A stretch of 8,485 nucleotides of DNA from Balneola sp. (GTDB lineage Bacteria > Bacteroidota > Rhodothermia > Balneolales > Balneolaceae). The translations under genes were made by a program, and so were the position numbers. This document shows positions 6,830 through 8,485 of this stretch, one piece after another (positions within the stretch are counted from its first letter, which is position 1; each line of letters opens with the position of its first letter). The notes below the pieces were generated by a model that was not told the DNA's origin, ran no database searches, and was given only the letters and a program-made list of their open reading frames with translations. The stretch lies in NCBI GenBank assembly GCA_002730655.1, contig PCAT01000029.1, forward strand, positions 1 to 8,485. Direction: 5' to 3'.

Positions 6830-7705
6830 ATGATTTCAAAAGAGATCCTAAAAAAAATTCGCAAACTTGAAATACAATCTAAGGGGTTAGTCAACAATCT
6901 ATTTGGCGGTGAATATCTGTCAGCATTCAAGGGTAGGGGCATGGCCTTTTCTGAAGTTAGATCTTATTCGTATGGCGATGATATTAGGCAAATTGACTGG
7001 AATGTTACAGCCCGAACGGGTGAGCCTTACATTAAAATTTTCGAAGAAGAACGTGAACAGTCCCTGATGCTCTGTGTAGATATTTCTAATAGTGGTAGTT
7101 TAGGCACTAAAACATACACTAAATCAGAATTAGCTATTGAAATCTGTGCAATACTTGCATTTAGCGCGATACAAAATGGCGACAAAGTTGGCTTAATACT
7201 CTTCAGTGATGTTGTGGAAAAAGTGGTTCCGCCAAAGAAAGGAAAAAAACATGTACTCAGAATTATAAGAGAGCTTTATACTACTAAAGCAACAGGGAAA
7301 GGTACCAGCATATCCACTGCATTAAATTATGTTAATCGTTTACTAAATCGAAGATCAATAGTTGTATTAGCATCTGATTTCCAAGATTCTGAATATGAAA
7401 CACCATTAAAAATAACTAATCAAAAGCATGATCTTGTTAACCTAAGTATACGGCACCCATTTGAAGAGGAACTACCAAATTTAGGCATATTAACCTTATG
7501 TAATGCCGAAACAGGTGAGCATGTTGTAGTAGATAGTTCTAATAAAAAACTACGCGCCCATCTCCAAGCAAAGTTTAAAGCAAAACATGACGCTTTTGAT
7601 ATGCGTATGGTAAAATTACAAATAGATACTATTGTTGTACACACTAATAAATCTTATATACAACCTCTTATGAGTTTTTTTCAACGTCGTATGAGTCGTT
7701 ATTAG
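6830..7705 (+). CDS. DUF58 domain protein (von Willebrand A-like, MoxR-associated type)
   Basis: The 291-residue product has the DUF58 hallmark RSYSYGDDIRQIDWNVTAR (44-62), then a von Willebrand A-like fold. The metal-ion-dependent adhesion site motif DxSxS is intact at D84, S86 and S88 (CVDISNSGS), and SIVVLASDFQD (176-186) is the later strand of the fold. DUF58 proteins usually sit beside a MoxR-family AAA+ ATPase and Bat/VWA genes and are thought to help assemble or activate envelope or metal-dependent proteins; the biochemical role is unknown. Here no moxR or bat gene adjoins: recO lies upstream in the opposite direction and an M23 peptidase gene converges downstream. No signal peptide or membrane segment is seen, so it should be cytoplasmic. 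The ATG at 6830 gives an N-terminus (ISKEILKKIRKLEI) normal for the family; upstream there is only a weak GGA. The last 38 bases overlap the M23 gene. Confidence 0.93.
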   Translation: MISKEILKKIRKLEIQSKGLVNNLFGGEYLSAFKGRGMAFSEVRSYSYGDDIRQIDWNVTARTGEPYIKIFEEEREQSLMLCVDISNSGSLGTKTYTKSELAIEICAILAFSAIQNGDKVGLILFSDVVEKVVPPKKGKKHVLRIIRELYTTKATGKGTSISTALNYVNRLLNRRSIVVLASDFQDSEYETPLKITNQKHDLVNLSIRHPFEEELPNLGILTLCNAETGEHVVVDSSNKKLRAHLQAKFKAKHDAFDMRMVKLQIDTIVVHTNKSYIQPLMSFFQRRMSRY

Positions 7706-8485
7706 TAGCCGATAAAATTCTGCCTTGACCTAATAAAAATGAGTATTTTTGTACTTCGAGATTAAATGCCTCACTGGCAGATTCAGTCAAAGATTCTTGA
7801 GAGGGTAAATCAACTTCAACTGAATTAACAGGTACATTGTTCTTATACAATGTATAGTGCAAATGTACTCCAGTCACCCTTCCCGTTCGCCCCACATATC
7901 CTATCACTTGGCCTTGTTTTACCTGTATACCCTTTTTTATATTAGGACCAAATCCATTTAGATGCAAATACGCTGTTTTATAAGTACCATTATGCTGTAT
8001 TTGCACCATATTTCCATTTACGCCTTTGTATTTGGATTCAATTATTTCTCCATCACCAACAGCTATCACAGGTGTTCCAAGTGGTGCTGCATAATCTGTG
8101 CCTGTATGAGGTATACTTTGTTTCAAAACAGGATGAAAACGACTGTAATTAAAACTTGAACTAATTCGCTGATTATACCTAAATGGCGCTTTAAGTAAAG
8201 CCTTTTGAATTCCATTACCTTCAGAATCATAGTAACCCTGCTGCTGATCATCCTCAAAATAAAATGCTTTATAAACACTATTTTGATGAACAAACTCAGC
8301 GGCTAGTACTTTACCTACTCCAACTACATCTCCTTCCGATATGAATTCTTCGTAAATAGCTCGATAATTATCGCCTCGATATAAGCGGAAAAAATCAATC
8401 TGCCATGCAAATATTTCATTTAATTCTATTGCAACTCCTGCAGAATGACCTTGCAATACCAAGGACTCATACAATGAAGACTCAA
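7668..8485 (-). CDS. M23/LytM-type peptidoglycan endopeptidase (5' end cut by window)
   Basis: M23 metallopeptidases cut cross-bridge peptides of peptidoglycan in the periplasm. The frame is open to the window edge; a TTG at 8474 could be read as a start, but the codons before it (E-S-S-L-Y-E-S) match the usual SSLYES segment, so the true start lies beyond the window. Numbering from that TTG: residues 1-45 form the conserved segment LNEIFAWQIDFFRLYRGDNY typical of MepM/ShyA-like proteins. Then come YYDSEGNGIQKALLKAPFRY (81-100) and SSSFNYSRFHPVLK, followed by the catalytic LytM domain. Zinc ligands are H123 and D127 (HTGTD) and H206 of HLH (204-206). H171 in YLHL is the other conserved histidine, and GRTGRVTGVHLHY is the standard closing motif. 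About 60 residues of variable tail follow. A signal or anchor segment is expected in the missing part. The gene converges on the DUF58 gene with a 38-bp overlap. Confidence 0.94.
   Translation of the reverse strand, partial: ESSLYESLVLQGHSAGVAIELNEIFAWQIDFFRLYRGDNYRAIYEEFISEGDVVGVGKVLAAEFVHQNSVYKAFYFEDDQQQGYYDSEGNGIQKALLKAPFRYNQRISSSFNYSRFHPVLKQSIPHTGTDYAAPLGTPVIAVGDGEIIESKYKGVNGNMVQIQHNGTYKTAYLHLNGFGPNIKKGIQVKQGQVIGYVGRTGRVTGVHLHYTLYKNNVPVNSVEVDLPSQESLTESASEAFNLEVQKYSFLLGQGRILSATNNDSYDVEKNS
7833..7854. repeat. Perfect 8-bp inverted repeat inside the M23 coding region
   Basis: TACATTGT, a six-base spacer TCTTAT, then ACAATGTA. The arms are exact reverse complements within codons for YTLYKNNVPVN, just after the catalytic HLH motif. 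It could form a weak mRNA hairpin. It is AT-rich, single-copy and coding, so chance is the default reading. Confidence 0.5.

Noticed and set aside
7420..7644. Short minus-strand open frame inside the DUF58 gene
   Set aside because: Cys- and Ser-rich antisense shadow without a plausible start signal.
8472..8474. TTG as the start codon of the M23 peptidase gene
   Set aside because: The frame continues upstream to the window edge with residues matching the family's conserved SSLYES segment, so this is an internal Leu codon.

Overview
The window looks like AT-rich chromosomal DNA from a Bacteroidota or Balneolota-type Gram-negative bacterium. All three exported amidohydrolases have a signal peptide whose likely cleavage site is followed by Gln (SLA|QE, LLA|QE, AQA|QI), the Bacteroidota 'Q-rule' pattern. 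Most genes lack a strong Shine-Dalgarno sequence. From memory, the closest relatives of the amidohydrolases are paired genes in Flavobacteriia and relatives. The genus cannot be told from this sequence.

Layout: six genes run on the minus strand, read from high to low coordinates: recO (5972-6706), a membrane-anchored HtrA-type protease with two PDZ domains (4356-5924), a small lipoprotein with an LPP20-like pattern (3828-4343), and three consecutive exported amidohydrolase-superfamily proteins (2356-3753, 971-2353, and 1-952, which is cut by the window edge). Spacers are 47, 12, 74, 2 and 18 bp, so some or all could be one transcription unit. A 123-bp divergent intergenic region separates recO from a plus-strand DUF58 protein (6830-7705). 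The 3' end of that gene overlaps by 38 bp the end of a convergent, 5'-truncated M23 (LytM-type) peptidoglycan endopeptidase (7668-8485). No stretch over 300 bp is gene-free. I see no RNA genes, CRISPR arrays, insertion sequences, integrases or attachment sites.

How the genes fit together: RecO is a cytoplasmic recombination-repair mediator. HtrA, the lipoprotein, the M23 peptidase and the amidohydrolases all act at or beyond the inner membrane, so the window is mainly envelope housekeeping plus a hydrolase set of unknown substrate. The most unusual feature is that set: only the middle protein keeps the HxH and later metal ligands, while the two flanking paralogues have lost HxH. This suggests one enzyme with two non-catalytic partners. 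Related Bacteroidota, as I recall them, carry the first two proteins as a single chain of about 1000 residues. There is no clear sign of a mobile or defence system.
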